The position numbers and the translations under genes are program-made. Under the pieces are notes generated by a model. The model saw nothing but the letters and a program-made list of their open reading frames with translations. It was not told the origin of the DNA and ran no database searches. Below are positions 9,604-19,885 of a DNA stretch of 24,786 nucleotides, piece by piece; position 1 is the stretch's first letter, and each line of letters starts with the position of its first letter. Origin of the DNA: Hysterium pulicare CBS 123377 (Eukaryota > Ascomycota > Dothideomycetes > Hysteriales > Hysteriaceae); the NCBI GenBank assembly GCA_000467715.1, contig AJFK01000373.1, forward strand, positions 1 to 24,786, in the 5' to 3' direction.

Positions 9604-11397
9604 GATCTATAGTCTAGAGTTTTGCCGGTGATATTCTATATGTACGTTTACGATAATAATTCACAATGTCATTATTCGTCGTGCTGCGGACTTCTAAAGA
9701 TACCTAAGGTTAGATAGATTCTATTGCATAAGCTTCTTTTGAATGATCTTAAAGATGGCAACTTACTATAACGCCTTATACAGAGACTGAATCAGCTTGA
9801 CTAGCTGGTGGAAAAGAAGGTGGTAGACGTGCGCCTATCCTCTGAGAACGACGAATTATGACACCCCCTGTGATTGGCTTGATGAAGATGATTTCTGCGA
9901 GTCACATGTAAAGATATATGTCCATAGTTGAAATGTACATTGAAAAAGAATTCTGAGATCAGAAGCTTATGTTGGTTGATGTGAGATGATATCTGGCAAA
10001 CTCTTCTTGCAGCTACGCCGCAGGGGAGCCGCCGGATGGTTGGTCTTCCAGCTACGCCGCAGGGGAGCCGCCGGGTGGTTGGTCGTCAGCTTTCCGATGG
10101 TCTGTGCGTAGAGTCAGCACCTAACGTCCGATTGATAATCGGATCTTTCTAGGCCGTTTACAGTCTATATTGTACGACTGACATTGGAGCGATGCTAGCT
10201 ACCTCTTCTTCGAACTCCACAAAGCCTGCTAAGCCCTACAGAATTCTTGATCACCAGCTTAATCCCATGCTCAAATGCGGCCTAGAAACCTGAAATATTC
10301 CGCAGGTGTCGAATAGTAGCGTGTGCGCAACAATAATGAGAGCCTGGAATATGAAGGAAAAGATGTATCGAGATTCGTTCACATGATTGCCGTTCGACAA
10401 ATTCCATCCTTGCTCGGGAGCAAAGAGCCTTACGGAAAGGTGTATGGCTCTTCGCGCCAACCCATCCGTCTGACTGGACCTCCCCATCGCCGCCAGCTGG
10501 GTCTGACTGCCTTCATCTAGGCTGTGCAGAAATAGTGTTGATGCATTTGATTTGAAGTCGGGATATCCTGGGACTCGGCCTCGTATTTCCAATCTCTTCG
10601 ATCGACGCTGTTTATAGAAATGCGATTGAGCTCAGAGGTGCAATTTGCTGGCACAATTTGGAGGTCCAGATCCGTAAGATTAGAAAAGTGTTCGTAAAAT
10701 ACTTGACGAGTCATCTTCAAAGAGCCGTGCGAGATGGTGGCAGCGTACTGACGGGGCCTTTTGTAACAAAAATGACGCAGGTCTTGTTAGTGTCGTAACG
10801 GGCACACTATTGCTGATTTGATTAAGAAGCAACGTCCAGATCAACCATTTCGTGTTCGGATACACTTGAAGGAGTATTTCCGTGGTGTCCAAGGGTACAG
10901 GAGCCATCTTCCTCATCGCTTGAAGGAGCTCTGCCCCTGTGGAGGCACTTCTGCGCCGGAGAGAGCGGGGTTTAATTGAACTTTGTGACTACAGGCTGAG
11001 GCGCTAGAGCCGAGAGTTGAAACAGTCTATTCACATAGGTAGGAAGAATGTATGAAAGGTGTGTACGAAATTGAAGATACGGATAAAAGATTGGGCCGCC
11101 GCCTTCCCTAATCCGGGGCGCTAGAGGAGTCTCTACCCGACGGGGCGCAACAATGCATTCTGTTTCGCAGCATCGACTTTTGGCCCCCAAATGAGGGTTG
11201 AATCGTCTCTGACTTCTTGCTAATTCTTTCGGATGACAATGTGGTACAGCAGCCACGAGACAAACAGCGACTGGGCGCTGAACAAGCAAGAAGGACGCCC
11301 AATTCTCAAATTGATGTAACCCCCTCATTAATCACCCATCGTCTTCAATGCGGAGGAGAGCACACTCATCTTTCTTCCTTCGTTTGTTTCATCTACT
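9604..11397. other. Intergenic region with a tandem repeat
   Basis: About 1.8 kb lies upstream of both the FAD oxidoreductase (minus) and membrane-protein copy A (plus). It contains the 39-bp-period repeat listed separately. Minus-strand open frames at 10251-10592, 10517-10720, 10680-10916 and 10972-11328 overlap or abut one another and could be fragments of an unrecognised spliced gene. I see no motif that supports one. Confidence 0.45.
10010..10084. repeat. Two-copy GC-rich tandem repeat, 39-bp period
   Basis: A 36-bp block beginning CAGCTACGCCGCAGGGGAGC at 10010-10045 recurs at 10049-10084 with one mismatch (A to G), separated by 3 bp. The period of 39 bp equals 13 codons and one plus frame is open (SYAAGEPP-GWSS repeated), but no longer coding frame surrounds it. 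It is clearly more GC-rich than its flanks. Confidence 0.9.
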
Positions 11398-12891
11398 ATG
11401 AACGATCAGCTACACTGTGCTGGGAAAGCCAAGACTCGATCTTTAATCCTCCTAGGCATCTTTGCCATATTGATACAGCCTTGCCAGTCACTCTTGATAT
11501 CTCGACAGAACCCAGATCACCATGTGAAAGCGACCCGATTCTCCGGATGGACGTCTTCACCCAACGGACGAGGTACCATTGATATCATCTGGGATTCAGT
11601 CTTCACAATTTTCCTGTGTAGCTGGTCTGTGCTCTGCCTTCAAGTCCCAGCCATCGATGATGACGACTTCTACATGTACCGGCAAAAGCTACTACTCTTC
11701 AGCTTAGGCATAGTAGGACCTGAATTCACCCTTCTCCTTGCTAATGGTCAGTGGAGGTCTGCCCGCTTGTCGCATCGGCTATTCCAAGAATCAGGACACA
11801 CCGAATGGGCTATCAACCACTCATTTTTCGCCGATATGGGCGGCTTCGTGCTTCAAACAAAAGATTAGGTTCCATTCCCAATTGATGCAAAACAACTCCA
11901 CTACCTAGTGACAAAGGAATACCTCGAGATGCCAACGTTGGACAAACGCGCCATCGATGACCGCAACAAGACGGATACTCTTGTTCGATTCATCACCGTG
12001 TTTTAAATCCTTTGGTTCACCATCAATTGCTTTGCAAGAGCTGCCCAACATCTTGCATTGACGACGCTTGAACTCACGGCTTTAGCTTTCATCTTCTGCA
12101 CATTAGCAACCACCTTTTGCTGGGCTCATAAGCCAGCCGATGTTGAAGGCGCTATTGTCCTCAATAGCCAAGCCACCGTAGCCGAGATCCTTATCAACGC
12201 CGGGCAGGATGCCCAGGAGCCCTACCGCAGGACTCCTCTGGATTTCGTAAGTCGGAAGGACTGCTCTTGGTCCTTCTACTGGTCGCACTGGGAGAAAGTT
12301 TTGCGAGAATGGGGAATAAGGATTCATTCGAAGGCAAGGTCTCTAAAGCGAATTCCGAATGACAACTTCCCTGAGCTCTCCCCTCTGGGTTTGTTATCCT
12401 ACTTCTTTTTCTCAATAGGCTATGCTGCTATCTTCCTAGCTGTCTGGAACTTCTCCTTCCCGACTTATACCGAACAACTTCTCCGGAGGATTTCTGCTCT
12501 CATGACTATGGCCTTGATATGTCTGGTCTGGCTGGTCGACACTACCGTCTTTCGTATCGTAGCTGTACTACGGTCTCGCAGCACTTTCGGCGATCGCACT
12601 CCCCGGCCCGGCAAAATCACCCAACAGAAGACATGGTATGGTCGCAACCCAGTTACAATGCCCGTGACAATTGGACTTCAGAGGATAGCTGCCAAATTCA
12701 GAAACAATTCGACAGATAAAGACCCTGCGCTCAAGATTCCAATAAGAGCACTCTTACCTGTCACCCTTTGCGCCGTTCTATACCTTTTCATTAGGATGCA
12801 CTTCTTAGTCGAGGACTTTGCGGGCTTGAGAGCTTTGCCAAATTCAGCTTATGCGACGGTGGATTGGTCATCATTCATCCCACACATCTGA
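11398..12891 (+). pseudogene. Membrane-protein family copy A, two nonsense codons
   Basis: From ATG 11398 to TGA 12889-12891 one frame of 498 codons holds a full-length member of the family seen intact in copy B, broken only by TAG at 11866-11868 (codon 157) and TAA at 12004-12006 (codon 203). The codons after each stop continue the homology without any indel. Shared motifs with copy B include GWTSSPN, RGTIDII, GPEF, ADMGGF, LHYLV, TTLEL, KPADV, TPLDF, VED-GLR-LP-SA and VDWS...PH. It starts with a signal-peptide-like stretch (SLILLGIFAILI) and has several hydrophobic segments, including GLLSYFFFSIGYAAIFLAVW. The family is a fungal multipass membrane family of unknown function. It has no introns at the places where copy B has them. 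Readthrough, or expression as two shorter proteins, cannot be excluded, but a recent pseudogene is the simplest view. Confidence 0.82.
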
Positions 12892-13899
12892 TGTGGACGA
12901 CGCATAAATGTTGGGAAATAGGACTTTTTACTTTCCCTGAGACTCATAATCACTGACAAGGACGGGACATTTGAGCATAAGGCCGCATCTCTCTCAAAAG
13001 TTGCCCATTTTGTCTTCTCCGATACGAAATTAGTCCAAAAAGACACCTTCAAGTCAACTTCGCGACATCCAGGGTTTCTTATATTGCAATGCTTCGCTCA
13101 TGACTTTCAACATGATATTTTGACTGATAGATCCGATTCTTAAATTATAATATTGCGCTAAGGAGCGGACGAAGGTCTCTCGCTTCCAATCCTCATAACT
13201 ACTCGCCCACGTGACGCCTAAACCGGTCTCTACGATGTTTTGCTGGAATTGATATGCGCGAAGACCGTTAATACTTCGATTTCAAGATGAACTTTGGACC
13301 TAAGATACTCTGCGGTGAGCTGTAGTCCTGGACAGTTGTGAGAGGAAACATGAGCTGGAGGATGAGCTGGAGGCTGAGTGAGAAGGGTAAATTGAAGACA
13401 ATATCAACGATCGAAATCAAAAGTGAAAAGGCATGCTGGGCTGAAGTCTGCGCCACTTTAAGTGGTTCACCTGAACGACCACGTGAACACTTATGGCGTC
13501 CTCCTTTCGTACAGCCAGATATTATTTATACGCCGTTCATCAGTCTTGTGGACACCACCTTTCCTAACCCAGTGTCCAGGCTACAGATAATAGAGATTAG
13601 GCTCACCAGAGAGCGCTCCGATCCTAGCGCCAGGTTTGGGCAGGGTTCTACGAACCGGGGCGATATGCTTTCCCATTGGCTATTGATATTTGCGCCCCCA
13701 ACCACACGCGGGATCTTGCATTCTGCCATACGCAGATCGCTGCAAACGAGTGTCGTCGCTGGTGCCTCGCCGCACGGCTGCATGAAGCGCGATAAATAAC
13801 CCTCCTTCATATTCACTCCGTTGTGCTGCGATACTCCTAGTTCATTTTTCATTCAGATGACTTCTTCTTTCGCTTATATGATTTTATTTCCATGTAGCC
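12892..13899. other. Spacer between membrane-protein copies A and B
   Basis: About 1 kb with no recognisable gene. It should hold the promoter of copy B. A perfect 12-bp tandem duplication (ATGAGCTGGAGG at 13350-13361 and 13362-13373) and CACGTG hexamers near 13208 and 13480 are present. An acceptor-like TTTCCATGTAG immediately before the copy B ATG leaves room for an unseen upstream exon. Confidence 0.5.
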
Positions 13900-15445
13900 A
13901 TGAATGCATCTGCTCAGGACAACGCGACCTCGATCCGAGGATGGACCTCCTCTCCCAATAACCGAGGCACTATAGACATCATCTCATCCTGCCTGTTGAC
14001 GATTTTTCTTTGCTGCTGGACGTCAGTTTGCCCAAATCTTCCGGCTTTGTCAGAGGGCAAATGGACGAGACTACGTGACAAGGCGAGTCTAGCATGTATA
14101 GGTCTCTTAGGGCCGGAGTTCTTGCTAGGGATAGCAGCAGGACAAAAAGCTTCTGCGGAACGTTCAGTCAAGGTGCCATCTCTCCCAATATCGACTGATG
14201 TCAAGTATGCTGCTAATAATTCACTGCAGAAGTTCAAGCAGATTGACCGTTCGGGTTGGACGTTGACACACGCCTTGTACGCTGACATGGGCGGATTCCT
14301 CTTGAAAGCAGAGGACCTTTCTGCTCCTTTCCCACTTGACGCCGAGCAGATCCATTACCTCGTTTCGAAAGGGTATCTAGACTATCCGCACATAAAGAAG
14401 GAGGACATCGATGACAAGAACAAGGCTGACGGACTGGCAAGGTGAGAAAGCAGTCGCTCCTGAAACGTGCTCAACTGCGAAGGCTCAAGCTAAGATGGGA
14501 CGAATGAGGAATAGGATCATTACCATTGCTCAAGCCGCCTGGTTCTTCGCAAATACTGTCGCTCGTTTCAGTCAAGGCCTTGCTGTCACTACTCTCGAGC
14601 TAACGACACTCTCCTTCATAATCGTCATGTTCGGTACATCTTATTGTTGGATGTACAAACCCTTAGATGTTGCAACCCCAATCAACCTCAATTCCAAAGT
14701 CACTATTGCTCAGATCCAAAATGAGGTCAGTCATCCTTTCCACGACTTGTCGTAATATACTCATCCCTAACAAAATTTACAGGGCCCACCTGAAGCTCGG
14801 TTGCCATGGACACGTACACCACTCGACTTCATCTCCCGCGACGAATGGCCGGTATCCATAATCTGGAACTACTACAACTCTCTCCTCCTCAAAATCCGGC
14901 TCCCACTTTTCACGCGCCCCGTCACATCAACGCCCTATGATCGCATTCCTAGCGATATGTGGCTTAAAACAGACCTTTTCATCGAATGCTTCTGCGCCAT
15001 TTTCATCCTCGGCTTCAGCATCGTATTGATGCTTGCCTGGCACTCCCATTTCCCCACCAGGACAGAGAAATATCTCTGGCGAGTCGCTGGTATAGTGAAT
15101 CTTACATATGGCTGCGCTGGTGGCTGTTACGTGTGGATTTGGCACCTCTTTATTTATCCACGTGAGAAGCCATTACTGCAGAAAAAGGAAACAACAGTTG
15201 AGGAGCAGCGGCAGCAGCAGCGCTCACAAACGTCGACTCTCCTGGCTAAGGCCCGAAATGTCTCGGTAGACAAGGATCCAAACATGGATGTACCGCTGAG
15301 ACTCCTTGTGCCTGTTACTATTATCTGTGCTTTTTATTGTGTGTCGAGAGGGTATATTTTTGTTGAGGATGTTATTGGGCTTAGGAGTCTACCGGCTTCG
15401 GCGTTTGAGACCGTGGATTGGTCAAAGTATTTACCGCACGTATGA
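13900..15445 (+). CDS. Uncharacterised multipass membrane protein, copy B (intact)
   Basis: Three exons (13900-14441, 14515-14725, 14783-15445) give 471 residues with no internal stop. The introns are 73 nt (GTGAGA to AATAG) and 57 nt (GTCAGT to TACAG, with a perfect CTAAC branch site). Likely membrane segments lie near 25-43, 182-222 (two), 317-337, 349-376 and 423-445, with a weaker one near 63-80. Conserved blocks shared with copies A and C are GWTSSPN (14-20), GPEF (71-74), ADMGGF (128-133), the hydrophilic HYLVSKGYL...DIDDKNKAD segment (152-177), TTLEL (206-210), KPLDV (229-233), TPLDF (263-267) and the C-terminal VED-GLR-LP...VDWS. A Gln-rich charged loop (EEQRQQQRSQ) lies at 391-400. 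I recognise this as a recurring filamentous-fungal family without assigned function. The apparent N-terminus is about 35 residues shorter than in copy A and lacks its signal-like segment, so a 5' exon may be missing from the model. Confidence 0.8.
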
Positions 15446-16180
15446 TTAGTAACTATTCAGCTATTCAAGAAAACCCCAAATTTAGAAGACCAAGGAGTAT
15501 AGAGAGTGTTTCCTTACCCCCTCTCACGTCACAGGCCATCTCTTACATTATCATTCCCATATTATTACTAAACAAGGTGTAAATATACTTACGCCGCTAT
15601 TCGAGCTGCACCATCTTCACCCAAACCCCGACCGAATAGAGAGCGCGATCTAAAATTCGAATCTTTTCCAGTTCCAGTCACCGGAGTTCCAAAAAGCTTC
15701 TCCCTAGTTACGTTACTGCTTTTAATACGAACCCATTTCATGAACACAGCCCCAACGGCGAGGTCGTACAATAGGTTTCATGTCTACCTTACTGTGGTAT
15801 TATGGCTTCCTGTGTAATATTGTAGGATCTCATGATACGACTTAAAGATTGCTCCGCAAACACTTTCTCAAATCGAGCGATAACGTCAACGGAAAGCCCA
15901 AGCCATTGCGACACTCCCAATCTCCTCCGGCTATGATTCAGTTGTTGTCTTGTTTTTTTTCGATTGCTATCAGCCCAACGGAAACTTTGCTTTTGCTCTC
16001 CCAAGTCAACTAACCCGGTCGCACATGCAGCAAGAACGGGTTTCAATATCCATCCCCAATACACGAATTAATCGCACGAGCTGAGCAATATAGGGCCTAG
16101 ATGTCGCCGCACTGCACACCAAATTTACCAGTAAGTATCAATCATCTCGAATACTATTGATAATAACGGCTCTTCTTACA
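15446..16180. other. Spacer between membrane-protein copies B and C
   Basis: About 0.7 kb in which only short minus-strand open frames occur, none recognisable. It would hold the 3' UTR of copy B and the former promoter of copy C. Confidence 0.5.
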
Positions 16181-17680
16181 ATGCGCATTTGTGTTCGCCT
16201 TTTCGCGCTCAGAGGTCTGCCCCACATGAACACTTCGTTTAATCATAGCTGTACCTTTTCCATCCACTCGCTTTCGCTGGACAAAACCGCATCCCGACAA
16301 GGCTCGACGGCGTCGCCTGATACTCGTGGAACTCTCGACATGATATGGACCTGCCTCTTGACGTTGTTCCTCTGCCGCTAGTCAGTTTTAGTAATCAATG
16401 TACCAGCACCACACTCATCTCAGTGGCGCTAGTTTCTACGAAAAATCTATCTTGTTGCACTCTGTTGAGCAGCTCCGGATGGAGTTTTCCATTTAGCACT
16501 TGGGCAATGGATCTCAGCTCGCTGCTCGAGGGATCTGTTTCACAAGGCTGGATACATGGACTGGACGATTCGGCGTAGCTTCTATGCAGATATTGGAGCC
16601 TTACACCTCCATGGACATCTTTATCAATTGATGCACGACAGCTACACTACTTGGCAGTCAAGGGATACGTCCATTTTCTACTATCTCTGAAATCTTATCA
16701 AAGACCGAAACAAGGTAGACGGACTTCTTCGGCTTATCACACTCCTCCAGACTCTCTGGTTTGTTCTGAAGGTCCTAAGCCGCGCATCGCAGCACCTGGC
16801 CATCACCATACTCGAACTCAATACGACTGCCTTTGTCATGATCAGCACACTCACAATGATTTGCTGGCTGAAGAAGCCTGGTGACGTGCAAAGTCTGGGC
16901 TTTATTCATACGATGGGCCGGTTCTCTAATATCTTACGTGACGGAGGCGGCCAAGCACTGGGTTTATACAACTACACACCCCTCGACTTTGCCAGCCGCA
17001 AAGAACCGGGTCTATCTCTATTATGGTCACACATTTTAGAATACCTCCGAAGACTCCAATTGACATCACAGCCGGTCCTGAGGCCGATCGATCACTTCCA
17101 GAACACGAAAGTGTAGGTCGTCGATGACTTACAATTTTTAATTTTCATGATGATAATTGCGGGATATTTCTCCATATATTTTGCCGGGTGGCACTTTAGT
17201 TTTCCAACTAAGACGGAAGAACATTTATAGCGAGGGGCTAGCCTGACTGCTTTGCTTAGTGCTATGGGGATATGCCTTAGTGCGCATCTGCATTGGTCTT
17301 GGTATTCTGCTTTACGGCGCAAACTTGAATCAGCAATTCCCACCCTAAACGAAAGACAAGGCCGACAGATTGATCCTTCCTCATCCCGGACATCCATTCC
17401 GAGAAACTCTCATCAACCCCATCGCCATCTTCGTGATCCCCGGTACTCCCGAAGAAGAAGCAAAATAAGCTCTGGAATGTCTACTCCTTTTTGAAGAATC
17501 CGTCGATCTTAAAGGATCCAGCACTCGAAATTCCAGTATCGGCTGCTCTCATCTCTTGGGTTTTGCTGTTCTTATACTGTGTCCCAGAGTGTACCTTTAT
17601 ATTGCTGACTTTTGGGACTGCGCTCCTTACCACGAAATGCATATCAACGAGTGGACCAGACGACGACTTGGCCGCACGTC
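16181..17680 (+). pseudogene. Membrane-protein family copy C, heavily decayed
   Basis: Homology to copies A and B can be followed across three frames from about 16181 to PHV at 17672-17680. Recognisable pieces are TRGTLDMIWTCLLTLFLC, the FYADIG and LHYLAVKGYV blocks, then after indels DRNKVDGLLRLI, LAITILELNTTAF, LKKPGDV, YTPLDFASRKE, HFSFPTKTEEHL and finally GLRSLPRNAYQRVD. In-frame stops include TAG at 16379-16381, 17114-17116 and 17228-17230, plus a TAG and a TGA between 16400 and 16480. Frameshifts lie near 16675-16710 and again before the last block near 17600. No reading could give a functional protein. Like copy A it shows no introns at the copy B positions. The intended start is uncertain. 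Confidence 0.85.
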
Positions 17681-18036
17681 CATCGATGGACCGATATCCA
17701 ATGTTCTGATTCGATGATCCTAAGGATCGGTATCGATATTATCACGTGCTTCAAGTCACATTCATTAGCAAGGATTTTGTGTGAGGGACGAGCCATGACT
17801 TTTCAACTAATAGTCGTCTCATTTAGTCGGAGAATCCTACCAGGTTGTCCGACGTTGCGACTGTGCCACACCGTCTACGGTCTACGCCGCTCAAGGCAGC
17901 AGTGGTGCCACACAACATCAATAGTATTTCACAACCCAAATCTCGTATCACGATCAGCTAAATTTATTTTCTCGGCTCAAACTGTCGCGCAGGAAAACCA
18001 TTTCAAACATCGTTGGAAATCATCAAAGCATTCATC
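17681..18036. other. Short intergenic region upstream of the ankyrin gene
   Basis: This contains the presumed promoter of the ankyrin gene. An AT-rich TAAATTTATTTT stretch lies near 17960, roughly 75 nt before the start codon. The 13-bp sequence GATCCTAAGGATC near 17716 has perfect 6-bp inverted arms. No gene is seen. Confidence 0.4.
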
Positions 18037-19342
18037 ATGTTCCCCATGAACAAATCTCCGGGCGAAGACGAGGTCCGGTTCCACTCTGCTCTCCGCACCT
18101 CTGAATCAAATGGCAACTTGGCAGTGTGTAGCGCCTTCCTACTTAGTGAAAGTCCATTGCCGACCTGGGTTAATCCTGCTGGATGTCTGGCGAAATGTGC
18201 CAGTCGCGGTATCACCAAAGCTTCCGGAGCCGATGATATCGAGGGCATCAGAAGAGTGTTTACAATGTGGCGAGCGACCCCAGCGGCTGCTCCCATATCC
18301 GCGGAATATCTCGAAGTTGCAGTGCGTCGAGCGATTGGCAACAGGAATCTTGAGATAGTGAGACTGCTTTTAGAGAATGGTGCAAGGGTTAATGAAAGCC
18401 TCGTCCGCGACATCAATACCTTATTCAAAGGAACTGATTTTGAGAGCGAGGTAGTGTTGCGACTTTTGAACGTCTTTGTGGAAAGCGGATGGGATGTTAA
18501 TGCTTTTATTGGACCAGCGCATCGTTATGCAATTTTGTAAGTGACCTGCATCCGCCTTCATAAATACTATAATCAACTTCAAAAACAATCTTTAGCTTAT
18601 AAAGCGTGGGATCTGTAGACTTGCAGCAGGCACACCTAACCAACGCTACTTTGAGTGGCTACTCGCTCATGGAGCGGATCCGAATGTTGCAGATTCCTGG
18701 CACGAGAGCCCGCTCTCGTTCTGCGCACGCTATTATTCGTTCCGCCATATGCAGGACCTCTTCGCTCACGGCGCCACTCCCGACAATCAAGCTCTTCAAT
18801 GGGCCGTCCGACGGACAATGTCGCATCCAGATCGCCTGGAAATGGTTTCTTTGTTAGGTTCAAAAGGGACAGATATCAACTCCCTCGGAACAGGATGGGA
18901 AGATCAATCATGGCGTAGAGGGCGCGTAAGACCTAGGACCCGTAGCACTCCATTATTTCAAACGGCTGAAAGGGGAGACTTGGAGATGGTGAGGTTATTG
19001 CTAGCATTCGGAGCAGATGTGCATGTGAGAAATATGACTAACCGACACGGGACTGAGGTGGAAACAATGAATGGGCTGGATGCTATGCGTCAGAGTAGAT
19101 GTCAAGAGATCAGGGGGCTAGCTCATGAGATGTTTGGTCCACAGACCCGAAACGAGGCTCGCAAGAGTTATGAGTTGATGAAACCGTTTTTACCGAGGAA
19201 GGTCACGGAGGAAGAAACACTGAGAAGAAAAGCGGCTCAAATATCACAAGTGCGTGCTTCTAAACCGAAGAGACCAAGTGTGGTTCAGCAACTACAGAAC
19301 AGAAAGCGGGACACATCCAGGTACTCGCTAAGAACCTTGTAA
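18037..19342 (+). CDS. Ankyrin-repeat protein
   Basis: Two exons (18037-18536 and 18619-19342) with an 82-nt intron (GTAAGT to GTAG) give 407 residues. The acceptor at 18618 was chosen because the nearer TTTAG site brings in a stop at once, whereas this one restores the repeat RYAILLAAGTPNQRYFEWLL. Ankyrin-type helix pairs are clear at about 103-119 (LEIVRLLLENGARVN), 176-190 (RYFEWLLAHGADPN), 211-219 (MQDLFAHGA), 240-254 (LEMVSLLGSKGTDIN) and 278-303 (TPLFQTAERGDLEMVRLLL followed by AFGADVH). The N-terminal third is more divergent. The C-terminal tail (about 340-407) is basic and rich in Arg and Lys. There is no signal peptide or membrane segment, so a soluble scaffold that binds another protein is inferred; the partner is unknown. 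The frame is open upstream of ATG 18037, and ATG 18046 is an alternative start. The 3' end overlaps an antisense open frame. Confidence 0.78.
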
Positions 19343-19725
19343 AGCGACCGATCATCAGGACTTACACACCCACTCCTCAAGTGCTCTTTGGTTTCAATAT
19401 TGGAACTTACCAGAGCAGCCGCCCCCCTGAAGACCACCCTTTTCTTGCATAGTAGATTGGCTAGGCGCCTTTTTTCTTCCGAATCCGAATCATAAACCTT
19501 GAATTCCCAGACCGGTGGAGATAGATATTGCTTTTGGGCAGGGCCATACGAACGATTATACACGACGTAGACGGTTTCTGGTTCATTTTCTGCGGGTTCC
19601 TTGTTCTCTGACTCAGGGCCTTTTGTGGCTTCCTTAGGCTCTAATGTCTTGTTTGAATGGGGCCTGTTTGGGAAAGATACCGGTGGAGCCTGAGATGTCG
19701 AGCGTGGCTTGAGACCGGAAAACAT
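19285..19725 (-). CDS. Small hypothetical protein, 146 aa
   Basis: An uninterrupted minus-strand frame from ATG 19725 to TGA 19285 encodes 146 residues. The first half (residues 1-48) is low-complexity and rich in Pro, Glu, Lys and Asn. The middle holds a compact, folded-looking block starting TVYVVYNRSYGPAQKQYL and running through WEFKVYDSDSEEKRRLANLL. The ending has no features. I recognise no family. Its last 58 bp run antisense to the ankyrin coding end, so either the true 3' end differs by splicing or the two transcripts overlap. It could be noise, but its length and the ordered middle block favour a real gene. Confidence 0.45.
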   Translation of the reverse strand: MFSGLKPRSTSQAPPVSFPNRPHSNKTLEPKEATKGPESENKEPAENEPETVYVVYNRSYGPAQKQYLSPPVWEFKVYDSDSEEKRRLANLLCKKRVVFRGAAALVSSNIETKEHLRSGCVSPDDRSLYKVLSEYLDVSRFLFCSC

Positions 19726-19885
19726 TCCTTGGATTCCGACATCTTCAAATAATGGAAAGCATGGTAGATAGTACTTGATTGCTTATATCTTAACTAGGAT
19801 AACATGCACAACGACGCCGAATGTGCAGTTTGATCATTTGATCTAGCCATGCGACAACCACAAACCCGAAGCTGCGGTTGTTCTC

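Noticed and set aside
10251-11328. Chain of minus-strand frames that might be exons of one gene
   Set aside because: Joining them by visible GT-AG sites gave no recognisable domain, and the ordering was not convincing.
11866-12006. Introns in copy A that would remove the TAG and TAA codons
   Set aside because: The codons between and around the two stops continue the homology to copy B without a gap, so splicing them out would delete conserved residues.
18013-18036. Earlier start for the ankyrin protein at 18013
   Set aside because: The codon there is TTG, not ATG. The first ATG in frame is 18037.
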